From IMG/VR virus record IMGVR_UViG_3300021963_000021, positions 235,944 through 299,943 of that record: a stretch of DNA of 64,000 bases, one strand, 5' to 3'. This document shows positions 26,259-35,087 of this stretch, in pieces (position 1 is the first letter of the stretch; every line of letters begins with the position of its first letter). The notes under the pieces were generated by a model, which searched no databases, was not told the DNA's origin, and worked only from the letters and a program-made list of their open reading frames with translations. The stretch comes from a virus. The position numbers were made by a program, and so were the translations under genes.

Positions 26259-27054
26259 ACCCCACCCTCGGTCTATCACTAAAGAAGCAACTGGCTATCC
26301 ATTTAGTACCTTTGGTAATAAGTTTGCTTTCGTGGATAGTACTCCAATTAGTTTCTTCGTCATAGCCCTGTTCGAAATACAGCAAGGAACCAGTTTTAGG
26401 TTTTATCTCAACTCCTAGTTTAGGAAACAGAGTTTCTCCGCCCTCAAAGTCGTCATTGAAATAAAATATACCTGTACCTACTCTATCACCGCCATACTTG
26501 TAATAATGTATCTGTTTTGGATCGTAGGGATAGTCGTGGTGTAGATCTAAAAACTGTCCTGTTTCGTAATTATAGACATCAATGGCTTCTATGTGACTAT
26601 AAGGTACACGAGCATATGTTGTTATAGCAGTGGCCAGGACATCATAGTCGTAGGGGTCGACTCCGAGACTGATTCCTCTATTCTCTACTAGTTCTGTTAC
26701 CTGAGCATACGACTCTGTTCGAGACTGACCGCCTGAATTAGGATTCATGCCCGCAGATGAATGTTTGGCAATTATGCTGGCACAATACTCAGGAGTTAAA
26801 ACATTTTCAAAAACAGAAATACGTGGTCGAGCAAAATGCTTTACTTCCTGTACTGTAGATCTTACTTTGCTAGCCCTTACAGGTATGCCGGGAGAAAATA
26901 CTCTAAAGAATTCTATTGGCTGTAATTCAAACACAACCTTAGGGTCATCTAAAATATCTTCTTTGGTTATCAGCAGGTCAGCCTGATCTAAGTCTGCGGT
27001 TATGAATCCGTAGCCTTTAGCATCATTGTACCATTTTACTTTTCCTGTTTCCAT
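26239..27054 (-). CDS. cold-shock domain fused to prolyl 4-hydroxylase-like oxygenase
   Basis: 271 aa. Residues 1-65 are a cold-shock/S1-like OB fold (GKVKWYNDAKGYGFI carries the RNP1-type motif). Residues about 80-270 are a P4H-type 2OG oxygenase: DLHHDYPYD (HxD), FYFNDDFEGGETLFP, distal His in STIHES and Lys in TKGTKWI. P4H-like genes are common in marine phages, but joining one to a nucleic-acid-binding CSD is unusual. It may direct hydroxylation to ribosomes, mRNA or an RNA-bound nascent peptide. Confidence 0.85.
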   Translation of the reverse strand: METGKVKWYNDAKGYGFITADLDQADLLITKEDILDDPKVVFELQPIEFFRVFSPGIPVRASKVRSTVQEVKHFARPRISVFENVLTPEYCASIIAKHSSAGMNPNSGGQSRTESYAQVTELVENRGISLGVDPYDYDVLATAITTYARVPYSHIEAIDVYNYETGQFLDLHHDYPYDPKQIHYYKYGGDRVGTGIFYFNDDFEGGETLFPKLGVEIKPKTGSLLYFEQGYDEETNWSTIHESKLITKGTKWIASCFFSDRPRVGYDPRNF

Positions 27055-28016
27055 TATCTACTCTTTGGTATCTTGCTGTCTGCTGAACTAACACAACTAG
27101 GAGTCGCACATTTTTTAGATTCTTTAAACAACTCAAATCCATCAGTTAGTGTGCCTAGCGGCTCGTCGTGACAACTATACCCTCTTTTAACTTCATTGCT
27201 TCTAATGATTAAACTTTGATAACCAGCATTACAATTCCATCCTTGGAATTTATTAAATTCAAAAGCATTAAATCTCTCTGCTTGATCAATGTAGTAATCT
27301 TTAACACCATCGGACAATCTTATCTGATATACATCTTGATCTTGTGATTTCTGTGGAAACCCTTGTCGCATGATATCTATCATTTCTTGTGTGTAACCAC
27401 TGACTATCTGACTAGCAGTTTCGTTGCTCTGTGGTTTAAGTGTTACGTTGATACCACGTTTGTGAAATCGTTCCATGCGTTCATACAGTTCATAAAACTT
27501 TTCTGGCACCATTACTTGATTGATTGTAACATGTACCAGTTCATATTGTAACTGTAGACACTTGTCTCCAAACTCTTGCTCTTTGGCAAACTCATCGTGA
27601 TAACTGGCTGTGATACTACGGCGTTGTAACAGGCTAGTATTGTTACACCATGTGTTCCACCACTTGCTGCCGGGCGACAGGTTAGTAGTCATGTGTACGC
27701 TTTGATAGCTGCTTTCTGTTTCGTCTAGATGTTTGATTAGATCTAACAGATGTTTGTAGGCTGTTGGTTCTCCGCCACTGAAACTCCAATGGAAAGCATT
27801 GAACCCATTTAGTCTAGCCTGTCTTTTTATTTCATCAACTGTTTTGATATAGACATCTAAGTCTTGATAGTCGAGTTGATCGCTTCTGGCATATGGCCAG
27901 CAGTAAGAGCACTTGTAGTTACAGAACCTGCCTAGTATCCAACTTACGTTAAACAACTGCTGGTCTAACATAGTCTGCTGCCCAAAGGATTTTATTTCAT
28001 CAAATGGTACTTTCAT
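27054..28016 (-). CDS. radical SAM protein
   Basis: 320 aa. CNYKCSYC (about 33) and FSGGEP (about 83) with TTNL are the core; the C-terminus has WNCNAG, YSCHDE, and CATPSC, suggesting an auxiliary cluster. It is a subfamily mate of 19044 and 19936. Overlaps by 1 nt (TAATG-type) with the P4H fusion and by 4 nt with the HExxH protein. Confidence 0.86.
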   Translation of the reverse strand: MKVPFDEIKSFGQQTMLDQQLFNVSWILGRFCNYKCSYCWPYARSDQLDYQDLDVYIKTVDEIKRQARLNGFNAFHWSFSGGEPTAYKHLLDLIKHLDETESSYQSVHMTTNLSPGSKWWNTWCNNTSLLQRRSITASYHDEFAKEQEFGDKCLQLQYELVHVTINQVMVPEKFYELYERMERFHKRGINVTLKPQSNETASQIVSGYTQEMIDIMRQGFPQKSQDQDVYQIRLSDGVKDYYIDQAERFNAFEFNKFQGWNCNAGYQSLIIRSNEVKRGYSCHDEPLGTLTDGFELFKESKKCATPSCVSSADSKIPKSR

Positions 28017-28678
28017 ATATAGGGTCTGTGTACTATCCGGCCCTGTTTGATAGATTCTAAATTTTGGTATATCATTTTTAACAACTTATTAAACTGTGGG
28101 GTTTGATAAAGCAGAGAATAGTAGTCGGCTAAGTATCCGTCCTCTTTCACTGCTTCGTCTATGTTATTCATTTTGCTTAGGGCACCTTCACCATATTTGC
28201 GATTAAGATTGTGTGCTATATTTACAGCATAGGCAAACATCTCATCCGGATCAATATAGTATTCGATTCCATTATCGTCATCTCTATATTTGTCAGGATC
28301 GTAGTATCTAGCCGAATACTGGTATCTATGTATGCTTTCGTGGCAGAGCGCATCAGCGACTTCGGTGATGAGATGATGATATATTTTTTCATCCATAGTG
28401 AAGCGTTTTTTGTAGCTGCTACACATTAGGGTTATTATTATGGATTTTTTGAGTTGATCGTCAAACAGTCCATGTACAACGAAGCAATCTTTGAAACCGC
28501 CAGATCGACGATAATTGATACGGACCCCTTTGATCCGTTTACACATTTTTTTTATTATTTTAAGAGTGTCCTCGGCATTGACATTTTTTCTAGGAAGATG
28601 ATTCAAAAGATATCTAATGACCCAGTTCGGGTCAATGATGTCATTTTCTGAAAACGATTCTTCCTTTAGAGAGGTCAT
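28013..28678 (-). CDS. putative zincin-like metallopeptidase
   Basis: 221 aa from the ATG at 28678 (a GTG 6 nt upstream is possible). HESIH at about residue 115 is an HExxH zinc site within a helix, and [18 protein letters not shown] about 30 residues later could supply the third ligand. There is no signal peptide, so it acts in the cytoplasm or is packaged. Family not identified. In a peptide-modification reading it could be the leader or maturation protease. Confidence 0.55.
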   Translation of the reverse strand: MTSLKEESFSENDIIDPNWVIRYLLNHLPRKNVNAEDTLKIIKKMCKRIKGVRINYRRSGGFKDCFVVHGLFDDQLKKSIIITLMCSSYKKRFTMDEKIYHHLITEVADALCHESIHRYQYSARYYDPDKYRDDDNGIEYYIDPDEMFAYAVNIAHNLNRKYGEGALSKMNNIDEAVKEDGYLADYYSLLYQTPQFNKLLKMIYQNLESIKQGRIVHRPYI

Positions 28679-28856
28679 ATACACTCATTTCCATTTTAAC
28701 ACTATCGCCTAACAATACTTTAATATTGTGTTGACGCATCTTACCGCTTAGGTGTGCTAGAATTTTTTGTCCTGTTTCTAGCTCTACCTTGAAAGTAGTA
28801 TTCGGCAATACCTCTACTACTTTCCCTTCCATCAAGAGAATATCTTCTTTAGCCAT
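28641..28856 (-). CDS. infA: translation initiation factor IF-1
   Basis: 71 aa, the exact length of bacterial IF-1, a single S1/OB domain. Recognisable are [34 protein letters not shown] and the conserved basic C-terminal [10 protein letters not shown]-1 binds the 30S A site during initiation. A phage copy is very unusual; with S21 (56299) it suggests tuning of the 30S subunit. It overlaps clpP as TAATG. Confidence 0.93.
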   Translation of the reverse strand: MAKEDILLMEGKVVEVLPNTTFKVELETGQKILAHLSGKMRQHNIKVLLGDSVKMEMSVYDLSKGRIVFRK

Positions 28857-29428
28857 TATGACAACAAATGATCGGCAACGCCTAGTTGGATTACTTCCTC
28901 AGCAGACAAATATACATCGCTAGCTGGCAGCAGCTTTTTTCTAATAACACTTGGTGCTAGTCCAGTAGCGTCTTTTAAAATTCCTATCATTTTGTCATTA
29001 CAAAGGTCGTTCTCTTTCATAGTGGCTTTGAGATCGTGATACTTATTATCCATGGCTTCCGTAAACTGATGGCACATAAAACTGGTATTTTTGGCCGCAT
29101 ATCTTTCGCCTTTGTCTCCGCTGGCAAATATCAAAAATGCTGCGCTCATTACAGCGCCAACGCCAATAGTTCTAACTACGTGTTGACTAGAATGCATAAC
29201 ATCTATCAACGCAAATGCTTGATACAAATCACCGCCGGTTGAATTAACATACAACGTTAATACCTTTTCTTTAGAATCAAGATTTTCGTAGGTTATCCAT
29301 TTGATAGCAGAACCGATATTATCTTCAGAAATTTCCCCCGTAAGGAAGTGAATTGAATTTTCCAGCAATTTTAAGTCAATCCGATCTTCGGCGTTAAATT
29401 CGTCGATCTTTTTCAATCTATGCTCCAT
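28856..29428 (-). CDS. clpP: ATP-dependent Clp protease proteolytic subunit
   Basis: 190 aa, family length. The catalytic triad is visible: Ser95 in GAVMSAAFL, His120 in FMCHQF, Asp171 in [20 protein letters not shown] forms the oxyanion-strand region. The usual GQAASMG and MIHQP are altered, so the phage enzyme is divergent. No ClpA/ClpX is encoded here, so it would use host unfoldases; ClpS is encoded at 52565. Confidence 0.9.
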   Translation of the reverse strand: MEHRLKKIDEFNAEDRIDLKLLENSIHFLTGEISEDNIGSAIKWITYENLDSKEKVLTLYVNSTGGDLYQAFALIDVMHSSQHVVRTIGVGAVMSAAFLIFASGDKGERYAAKNTSFMCHQFTEAMDNKYHDLKATMKENDLCNDKMIGILKDATGLAPSVIRKKLLPASDVYLSAEEVIQLGVADHLLS

Positions 29429-29445
29429 GGTTTACTGTGTACTTA

Positions 29446-29814
29446 TCAAAACAACAACCATACTATCCATACGTATGTTAGAGAATGTAAAAGTTGATCT
29501 AGCCCTAACCACATCCAAAATTGATGTTGTTCTACGGTATAATTCCAAATCCTATTAATGTTTATCTTTGCCCAATCTATATGATAGTGAATAACTCCAT
29601 CAATTAGACTAATTAACGCTGCTACTTCAAATCCAATAAACGTCCACAGCATCAAACCAGTTCCTATGGCATGTTGTAAGGAATGTTCTATTCCTTTTAG
29701 ATGACCATAGGTTCCTTTGTGTTTGACGTGATCGCTGGTCTGGAAAACAAAATCAACTAAGAAATGTTTTATAAACAGCAACGCCAAAATAATTGGCAAA
29801 TCAACGTATGACAT
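29446..29814 (-). CDS. DUF3307-like integral membrane protein
   Basis: 122 aa with three to four hydrophobic segments (about 5-22, 50-75, 100-122). HFLVDFVFQTSDHVKHKG and HSLQHAIGTG fit DUF3307, a family found in phages and bacteria. Function unknown. It sits 3 nt after the UDP-sugar dehydrogenase stop. Confidence 0.7.
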   Translation of the reverse strand: MSYVDLPIILALLFIKHFLVDFVFQTSDHVKHKGTYGHLKGIEHSLQHAIGTGLMLWTFIGFEVAALISLIDGVIHYHIDWAKININRIWNYTVEQHQFWMWLGLDQLLHSLTYVWIVWLLF

Positions 29815-29816
29815 TA

Positions 29817-30566
29817 TTAGTCCCTTATTGATTTATTATACGCTAATATCGTTTTCAGGAAAACATTGTCTTTAGCCAAGTTACTAACCGCAGCTACATC
29901 TTTGGGCAAACATTTTCCGCCAAAACCAAATTGTCCATCTGGTCCAGGTACCATAGTCTGGCCAGTGCCAATACGAGGATCTGCTCCGATCGACAACCGA
30001 ACCATTTCCCAGTTAGCACCGCTGGCCTCACTGATTTCATGTATGGCATTGAAGGTAGCCACTTTGGCTGCTAGAGCTGTGTTCAAACCTAGTTTGATAA
30101 CCGCAGCAGTAATTACATCAGTAACTGCCCATTTGGCTACACCGCCGTGATTAAGGCTTTCTAGATCTGCCCGGAATGTTTCTGTGAGATAGCTGGTACC
30201 GCCTAGCACAACAAGACCGGGTCTTGTACAGTCGTAGGTTGCAGTGCGTTCTCTTAAGAATTCAGGCCAATAAAGAACGCTGTGATATCGTGTGGTTAAT
30301 TTTGAAATATAATCTGGCTCGCAGGTGCTGCGAACCACGAGAACTCCTTTGAAGTTCTTGCTTTCTAAATCTGCTAACACAAAGTCTATGGCACTGTGAT
30401 CCAAACCTTTTCCGGTCGTAGGTGTTGGAACGCAGACAACTGCGTAATGATAATCAACAAAATCGTTGATAACGAATCCCTCTCCGTAGTCGTGGATGTC
30501 TGGGTCCTCAAATATCTTAGCTGTGTTCCCGCCAACAATACCATGCCCAATTATGGCAACTTTCAT
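29817..30566 (-). CDS. UDP-glucose/GDP-mannose dehydrogenase-like, short form
   Basis: 249 aa. VAIIGHGIVGGNT is the Rossmann motif, VCVPTPT the second NAD-contact, STCEPDY the equivalent of the STV[PC]PG motif, and FGGKCLPKD carries the catalytic Cys. The C-terminal UDP-binding domain of full-size UGD (about 400 aa) is absent. The short form is known in phages. It would oxidise a nucleotide sugar to a uronate for surface glycans. Confidence 0.85.
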   Translation of the reverse strand: MKVAIIGHGIVGGNTAKIFEDPDIHDYGEGFVINDFVDYHYAVVCVPTPTTGKGLDHSAIDFVLADLESKNFKGVLVVRSTCEPDYISKLTTRYHSVLYWPEFLRERTATYDCTRPGLVVLGGTSYLTETFRADLESLNHGGVAKWAVTDVITAAVIKLGLNTALAAKVATFNAIHEISEASGANWEMVRLSIGADPRIGTGQTMVPGPDGQFGFGGKCLPKDVAAVSNLAKDNVFLKTILAYNKSIRD

Positions 30567-30952
30567 ACAGATTCCTTTCTAGATCTATTGTAGTCGAACC
30601 AGCCCACCACTGTGCTTGGTTCATTTTTCTCAATTAACTTTGAGACATGTTCTTTCATGATTCTCTTGAGGTAGGGATATAATGGACTACCATCTACCCT
30701 ACTATCCCAAGCCCGAGTGTTAAAGGCACCGGCATAATAAAGAATTTCGTAATTCTTTTCCATAACTGTTTTCATTTCAGGAGTAGGATAAATTCCAAAA
30801 TATTCCATGGCCATACATAATGCCATACTGTGCGGCATCACAACGCCATTCCAATACACTATATAGTCGTCATGATTGTCTAGATACAACAATACAGGTT
30901 TAGGATCAATTAGACTCCAGCTTTGTTCAGAACGCATTGTGATAGTCTCCAT
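30563..30952 (-). CDS. hypothetical protein, 129 aa
   Basis: Start at the ATG 30952, overlapping the upstream NTase stop; another in-frame ATG lies at 30937. Soluble and aromatic-rich, with no motif recognised. Overlaps UGD by 4 nt. Confidence 0.65.
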   Translation of the reverse strand: METITMRSEQSWSLIDPKPVLLYLDNHDDYIVYWNGVVMPHSMALCMAMEYFGIYPTPEMKTVMEKNYEILYYAGAFNTRAWDSRVDGSPLYPYLKRIMKEHVSKLIEKNEPSTVVGWFDYNRSRKESV

Positions 30953-31595
30953 CGATTTCAAATTCCCATTTTGCCACAGGATTATTTTGGATAGCTTCTA
31001 AAGTACCTTCCACTGGTCGATATCCATACGTCCAATATTTGGTCAAACGCTTAAGAGCATCTGGTTGTAGTGGCATACGGAATCGTAGATTTTTTTCACG
31101 GATATCTTTGGCTGTGTGCTCGCCTAGAGATAGAGTGTTGCCGTCAGTGACCAGTCTACATACAGTTATGTCAAAGCTGTCAATGACATCTTGTGGACTA
31201 TTAAAAAACCTACGTTTAATAATCTGTAAAGTCCAATTCTGTTCGCCGTTGTGTGAGGTGTAACTCAATGTGGTGGCATTTTCACTTTCAAACTTTGTAG
31301 TATATCGCCCGTAGCCTTTAATACTCTGTATTACCTGATCTGCTTGTTGAGCAGAAGAACAGAAGATATCAATATCACTTTCGCCGACTGGTTGATTTTG
31401 ATACCAGCGTAGCACAGCACCCCCGGCAATCCATGGTCCTGTCTGCCAGTTTGGTTTAATAATATTCACAGGCTCGCGATCAGTTACGTGAACACTGCGA
31501 CAGCTTTCTGATGGTGGCGCAACAGTTCCACCAGATTTCCAACTAGTTACTTCTTGAATGTCATCTAAGAAATCAAACAGCGTTTTCGTTTTCAT
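30927..31595 (-). CDS. nucleotidyltransferase-fold protein
   Basis: 222 aa. WIAGGAVLRWYQNQPVGESD continuing into IDIFC contains the GG...DxD signature of Pol-beta-type NTases, including the poly(A)/CCA-polymerase head domain. Similar head-only proteins are frequent in marine T4-like phages. Substrate unknown. It overlaps both neighbours (23-26 nt). Confidence 0.7.
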   Translation of the reverse strand: MKTKTLFDFLDDIQEVTSWKSGGTVAPPSESCRSVHVTDREPVNIIKPNWQTGPWIAGGAVLRWYQNQPVGESDIDIFCSSAQQADQVIQSIKGYGRYTTKFESENATTLSYTSHNGEQNWTLQIIKRRFFNSPQDVIDSFDITVCRLVTDGNTLSLGEHTAKDIREKNLRFRMPLQPDALKRLTKYWTYGYRPVEGTLEAIQNNPVAKWEFEIDGDYHNAF

Positions 31596-32046
31596 CTTTG
31601 GCCTTTGAAAGTTGACACATTAATATAAAATGTTCATAGGCTTTACGAACACTTTCATTGCTCATCATTTTATCTGCTTCTAGTTCCATTGCTCGAACGC
31701 CAGCTTCGGCAATGTCTCGAGCACTGCTTATGTTCAATGTAGCAAGCTCGTCACCAAACTCTTTGGCCAGTTTCTGCCAAGCCTTGCGTTGGCCGTCTGT
31801 GATAGGAGTTTGCCGTGGACGTAGTTCGCTGGCTGCTTGAATAGCTCGACACATAGCATCTTCAGCAACACGACCAGCGGCAATCATTGCCGCATAGTTT
31901 GGATTGATTCTAAATCTACGACTAGAGCCGCCCGGGTAGACACTGACCAAGTGATCACCTTTTGGGAAGCTGTCTAGTAGGTCATTGTCATATTCCGCTA
32001 CAGGAACATACCTACGACCTACTTTTTCGTAGAAGATTTTTTTCAT
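31573..32046 (-). CDS. hypothetical protein, 157 aa
   Basis: Basic N-terminal beta-rich part, then a helical, Ala-rich region from about residue 60. No known domain. Overlaps by 4 nt upstream and 23 nt downstream, within the 30.5-32.8 kb operon. Confidence 0.65.
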   Translation of the reverse strand: MKKIFYEKVGRRYVPVAEYDNDLLDSFPKGDHLVSVYPGGSSRRFRINPNYAAMIAAGRVAEDAMCRAIQAASELRPRQTPITDGQRKAWQKLAKEFGDELATLNISSARDIAEAGVRAMELEADKMMSNESVRKAYEHFILMCQLSKAKDENENAV

Positions 32047-32315
32047 TGTAGTTTACGAGTTCGGGGCATACCCATTTTTTCAAGTTCAGATAATTCTTCC
32101 TCATCGCAGAAGTGTTCGGCTAACTGAGCAAGCACTTCTGGCGGAAGCTCGTCAGGGTCTACAATTCTGCCCTCAGCTTTAATTTCTTCATGAGTCTTGC
32201 CCTCAAACATTTGGGTGACTTCTTTGATCAATTGATCTAGTTCTTCCTGTGTGCCTTCAAAACTATCAAAGGCGCCCGGGGCAAATTCAACCTTAACGAT
32301 TTCTTTTTTAGTCAT
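32043..32315 (-). CDS. hypothetical acidic protein, 90 aa
   Basis: Very rich in Glu and Asp with short helices. ATGA overlaps on both sides support translation. Could be a DNA-mimic or adaptor, but there is no direct evidence. Confidence 0.6.
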   Translation of the reverse strand: MTKKEIVKVEFAPGAFDSFEGTQEELDQLIKEVTQMFEGKTHEEIKAEGRIVDPDELPPEVLAQLAEHFCDEEELSELEKMGMPRTRKLQ

Positions 32316-32833
32316 AGTGATGCTTTCTGTATAGCGTGACGTAGTGCTTCCTCTACAAACTGATTAAACGTTTGATCACGTTGATGTGCCATTATCATGT
32401 ATTCTAGCAGTTCTTCGTCTGTGAAATCCACAGGAACACTTACACGAGTGTCGTAGTCTTCTTCATTAGCGATAGCGCGAGCTTTTTCTAACCAATCTTC
32501 TTCAACTTCAAGATCAGTGTACTGGACTGGAGATCCATCATCACGTTCCCATGCCATATCGTCGATCCCTCGATCTTGGACTTCGTCTTCGAAGTCTTGC
32601 TTAAACTCTGGATTTGTAAACCGATAAGCACGTTCGTTCTTATAGTCGATGGCTTCTACCTGATACACTGCTTGTGTGCGAGTGTCAAACAGAATACTAA
32701 GTGTGTGACCATCTTGATCACCGTTCCAACTATCTAGACGATATGCGTCTGGGCCAAAACACTGCCAACCATATTCGCTACCTTCAGTGATGCGATAGTT
32801 ACAGGTATCCATAAACTGTTTAAGGGTAATCAT
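32312..32833 (-). CDS. hypothetical protein with ribbon-helix-helix-like C-terminus
   Basis: 173 aa. The last 45 residues (TRVSVPVDFTDEELLEYMIM, then FNQFVEEALRHAI) match the beta-helix-helix pattern of RHH DNA-binding proteins. The N-terminal two-thirds is acidic and not recognised. It is first in its operon with a consensus promoter 30 nt upstream (32863-32891). Confidence 0.55.
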   Translation of the reverse strand: MITLKQFMDTCNYRITEGSEYGWQCFGPDAYRLDSWNGDQDGHTLSILFDTRTQAVYQVEAIDYKNERAYRFTNPEFKQDFEDEVQDRGIDDMAWERDDGSPVQYTDLEVEEDWLEKARAIANEEDYDTRVSVPVDFTDEELLEYMIMAHQRDQTFNQFVEEALRHAIQKASL

Positions 32834-32862
32834 TGGAGAGCTCCTTTAGCTGTTGATACTAC

Positions 32863-32891
32863 ATTATAGCAAAGGATAGAGATTTTGTCAA
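32863..32891 (-). promoter_or_regulatory. sigma-70 promoter, perfect consensus
   Basis: TTGACA (32886-32891), 17-nt spacer, TATAAT (32863-32868) on the minus strand, driving the 30.5-32.8 kb genes. Confidence 0.92.
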
Positions 32892-33136
32892 ATAAAAATT
32901 TTGGATTCCTGCTCTTTTTGATAACGTTCTTTGAACATTTCTCCGCAGGCTTTTTTGACTTCAATTGGGATATCTGGATGCCAGTGAGCATCGCGACAGT
33001 CGTAGACCACTACACGGCCGTCTCTTCCAAAATCTGTAAAAATTAAAAAGAATATACAAGCAATAGCTACTACAGTCAAAATTATCTTATCTCGATGTAG
33101 TAGTGCCCAATCGATAATTTTAAAAATATATCTCAT
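32888..33136 (-). CDS. small single-pass membrane protein, 82 aa
   Basis: One hydrophobic helix at about 17-34 after a basic N-terminus, then a soluble part with two Cys (CRD and ACG). Its stop overlaps the -35 of the downstream promoter. Not recognised. Confidence 0.6.
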   Translation of the reverse strand: MRYIFKIIDWALLHRDKIILTVVAIACIFFLIFTDFGRDGRVVVYDCRDAHWHPDIPIEVKKACGEMFKERYQKEQESKIFI

Positions 33137-33146
33137 TAAGTAATTA

Positions 33147-33548
33147 TCACTTAAATGGTTCTAAAGCATCTTGATCGACGTTTTCGGTCATGTGTAACAT
33201 GAAGCGATAAGCGTCCCAGGCTTTTTTCACAGCATCGTTTTCGCTGAGCTCTGTAGGGAACATATCAACCCAAATGCTGTTCTCTGGCTGTTTGTGACGA
33301 TGAATACCTTCACGACGAGGTTGGATTAGTTTATTGCTGTTCCAAAGACTACGGGCAACACGCTTACATTCTTCTTCATCTAATCCGTAAAGATAATCAC
33401 TGCGTAACATATAATCTTCAATGACACGATCTAACTGTTCTTCTTCACGGATACAGGTAGCACCAATGATAAAAGCAACCTCATCTTCGCTGATCTTGCC
33501 CATAACGATATCGCGGACACAGCGACCAAGACTAAAACCGATTTTCAT
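33147..33548 (-). CDS. conserved phage-type hypothetical protein, 133 aa
   Basis: Starts MKIGFSLGRCVRDIVMGKIS. The general layout (a short signature repeatedly seen in marine T4-like phages, then an acidic helical region and a basic HRHK segment) suggests a conserved early phage protein of unknown role. ATGA overlap upstream. Confidence 0.65.
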   Translation of the reverse strand: MKIGFSLGRCVRDIVMGKISEDEVAFIIGATCIREEEQLDRVIEDYMLRSDYLYGLDEEECKRVARSLWNSNKLIQPRREGIHRHKQPENSIWVDMFPTELSENDAVKKAWDAYRFMLHMTENVDQDALEPFK

Positions 33549-33727
33549 AGAGAGACCTGTCCAATCATTGAAATTAACATATACAAACTAAACAAACCTA
33601 GCGCCATACTAAATGCTAAAAATCTACCAGACGGCTTGTCTTCGATCTTACTGATTCGATAAGCAGTCCAAAACATTCCGCTTTGGAACATCATTATGGA
33701 ACCCAAAGTCAAATAAATCAAAATCAT
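33545..33727 (-). CDS. small two-helix membrane protein, 60 aa
   Basis: Hydrophobic segments at about 2-22 and 38-58 separated by a charged loop. First gene after the promoter at 33760-33788. Function unknown. Confidence 0.6.
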   Translation of the reverse strand: MILIYLTLGSIMMFQSGMFWTAYRISKIEDKPSGRFLAFSMALGLFSLYMLISMIGQVSL

Positions 33728-33759
33728 TTTTGAACCTAATTAGTAGTTTCTATAATATA

Positions 33760-33788
33760 GTATAGCACCAATTTAGGATTTTGTCAAG
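33760..33788 (-). promoter_or_regulatory. sigma-70 promoter
   Basis: TTGACA (33783-33788), 17-nt spacer, TATACT (33760-33765), overlapping the 3' end of the upstream gene. Confidence 0.88.
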
Positions 33789-34821
33789 CTGGTTGTTCTT
33801 GCCAGGTGTAATCAAATGTTCTAGAATGGACAACATTACCATCATCGTCCTTTAGTTGTATTTGATATAGATCGTTGCGCAATCGTAGTTCGGTTGCTAC
33901 CTGTTTACGAGTCTGCGATGTATCTATGTCAGCTACTACAGGAAATCCTATGCCAAGCATTTTATCATTGATATCAAAATCATTCTGCTTGAGCCATTTT
34001 TTAAATTTCTTACTGATCTTTGCTTCTGGCTTGATTGGAAGATTAACAACAAACTCTCCAGTTAAGTATTTCCAACTGCTGATATTATTTTTATCTATAT
34101 GTTCGTCTTTATCGTTAAAGGCATCTAGGTGAGTTTTTCCTAGTTGTGCGTAGTAAATGAACACATTGCCCCAATGGTATTGATCAGTGAAACATTCGTA
34201 CTGTTCCAGTGTGATTTCATCTTTCTGTTTGTTTAAAAAATATCTGCCATCAAAGTCTGGACAGTTCATACCCACGTTAATAGACATGCCCGGATGAAGA
34301 TCAAAGAAAGGGATCATGTTCAACATCTTCTGTTCATTTATAGCTGCGACTATGCCTTCGATCTCGTGACAGTAGTTGTTCAACATACGTATAGACATAC
34401 GGGTAGTTTCATCTGCTTTTTGATACCATTCGCTGATATTCCAACTCTGCCCAATCAATATCTCGAAGTGATGATGTATGTCATTCATCAGCTGTTGGTA
34501 TTGTTTAGACATCAGCTTTTCTACAGTGAACTCTAAATCAATATGCGGATACCCGTGTTCTTTCATTCTGTAGTTGACAAAATTTATAGCACCATTGAGC
34601 TTTTCGCAGATGTAGTGTAGATTCCTTGGAGAGTTAGATTCCCAGGTAGTCTGCCAGCCGTGTAGACTGTAAGGTTTTTCAATAGGATGGCCAGTGGTTA
34701 GAAGATTCTTTATTAGCAGATCAGTCCAGTGCTGTGCTAGACTGTTGTCTCGTATATTGAAGTTGAGATCATACGTATCATGTATGTTGTTAGTATCTCT
34801 GAATACCAGTGTCAGTTTCAT
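33784..34821 (-). CDS. hypothetical protein, 345 aa
   Basis: Start at the ATG 34821, in ATGA overlap with the upstream gene. A large soluble protein with scattered His and Trp (HHHFEILIGQSWN, HPGMSINVGMN). No domain recognised. Last gene of the 33.8-38.9 kb run; its stop lies on the -35 of the next promoter. Confidence 0.65.
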   Translation of the reverse strand: MKLTLVFRDTNNIHDTYDLNFNIRDNSLAQHWTDLLIKNLLTTGHPIEKPYSLHGWQTTWESNSPRNLHYICEKLNGAINFVNYRMKEHGYPHIDLEFTVEKLMSKQYQQLMNDIHHHFEILIGQSWNISEWYQKADETTRMSIRMLNNYCHEIEGIVAAINEQKMLNMIPFFDLHPGMSINVGMNCPDFDGRYFLNKQKDEITLEQYECFTDQYHWGNVFIYYAQLGKTHLDAFNDKDEHIDKNNISSWKYLTGEFVVNLPIKPEAKISKKFKKWLKQNDFDINDKMLGIGFPVVADIDTSQTRKQVATELRLRNDLYQIQLKDDDGNVVHSRTFDYTWQEQPA

Positions 34822-35087
34822 GCCCACCTCATAGCAAACATTGTAGCATCATGTTCATTTTCAAAATACCAAATTCTACCATGTTGGTCGCTGAGATCTC
34901 TAAACTTATTTTGACAGTGTTCTAAACACCATGTGAGTTTATCTGAAAAATAGTCATCATTGGTTATCAGCACAGAGTGATATGATTCTAATAATTCCAT
35001 CAGTCGACTATCAGTCTTTAGTGACTGCTCTGATTGAAATGGTTTGAACAGCGTACTAGTTCTTGCCTCGTATGGAGTCCTGCTCAT
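34818..35087 (-). CDS. small protein of the F-x-L-R-W family, 89 aa
   Basis: C-terminus IWYFENEHDATMFAMRWA matches the motif (aromatic)-F-x-(D/E)-x-x-x-A-x-x-F-x-(M/L)-(R/K)-W shared by five neighbouring genes and 52305. A CLEHC-like pair lies about 30 residues before it. Role unknown; see the separate finding on this family. Confidence 0.65.
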   Translation of the reverse strand: MSRTPYEARTSTLFKPFQSEQSLKTDSRLMELLESYHSVLITNDDYFSDKLTWCLEHCQNKFRDLSDQHGRIWYFENEHDATMFAMRWA

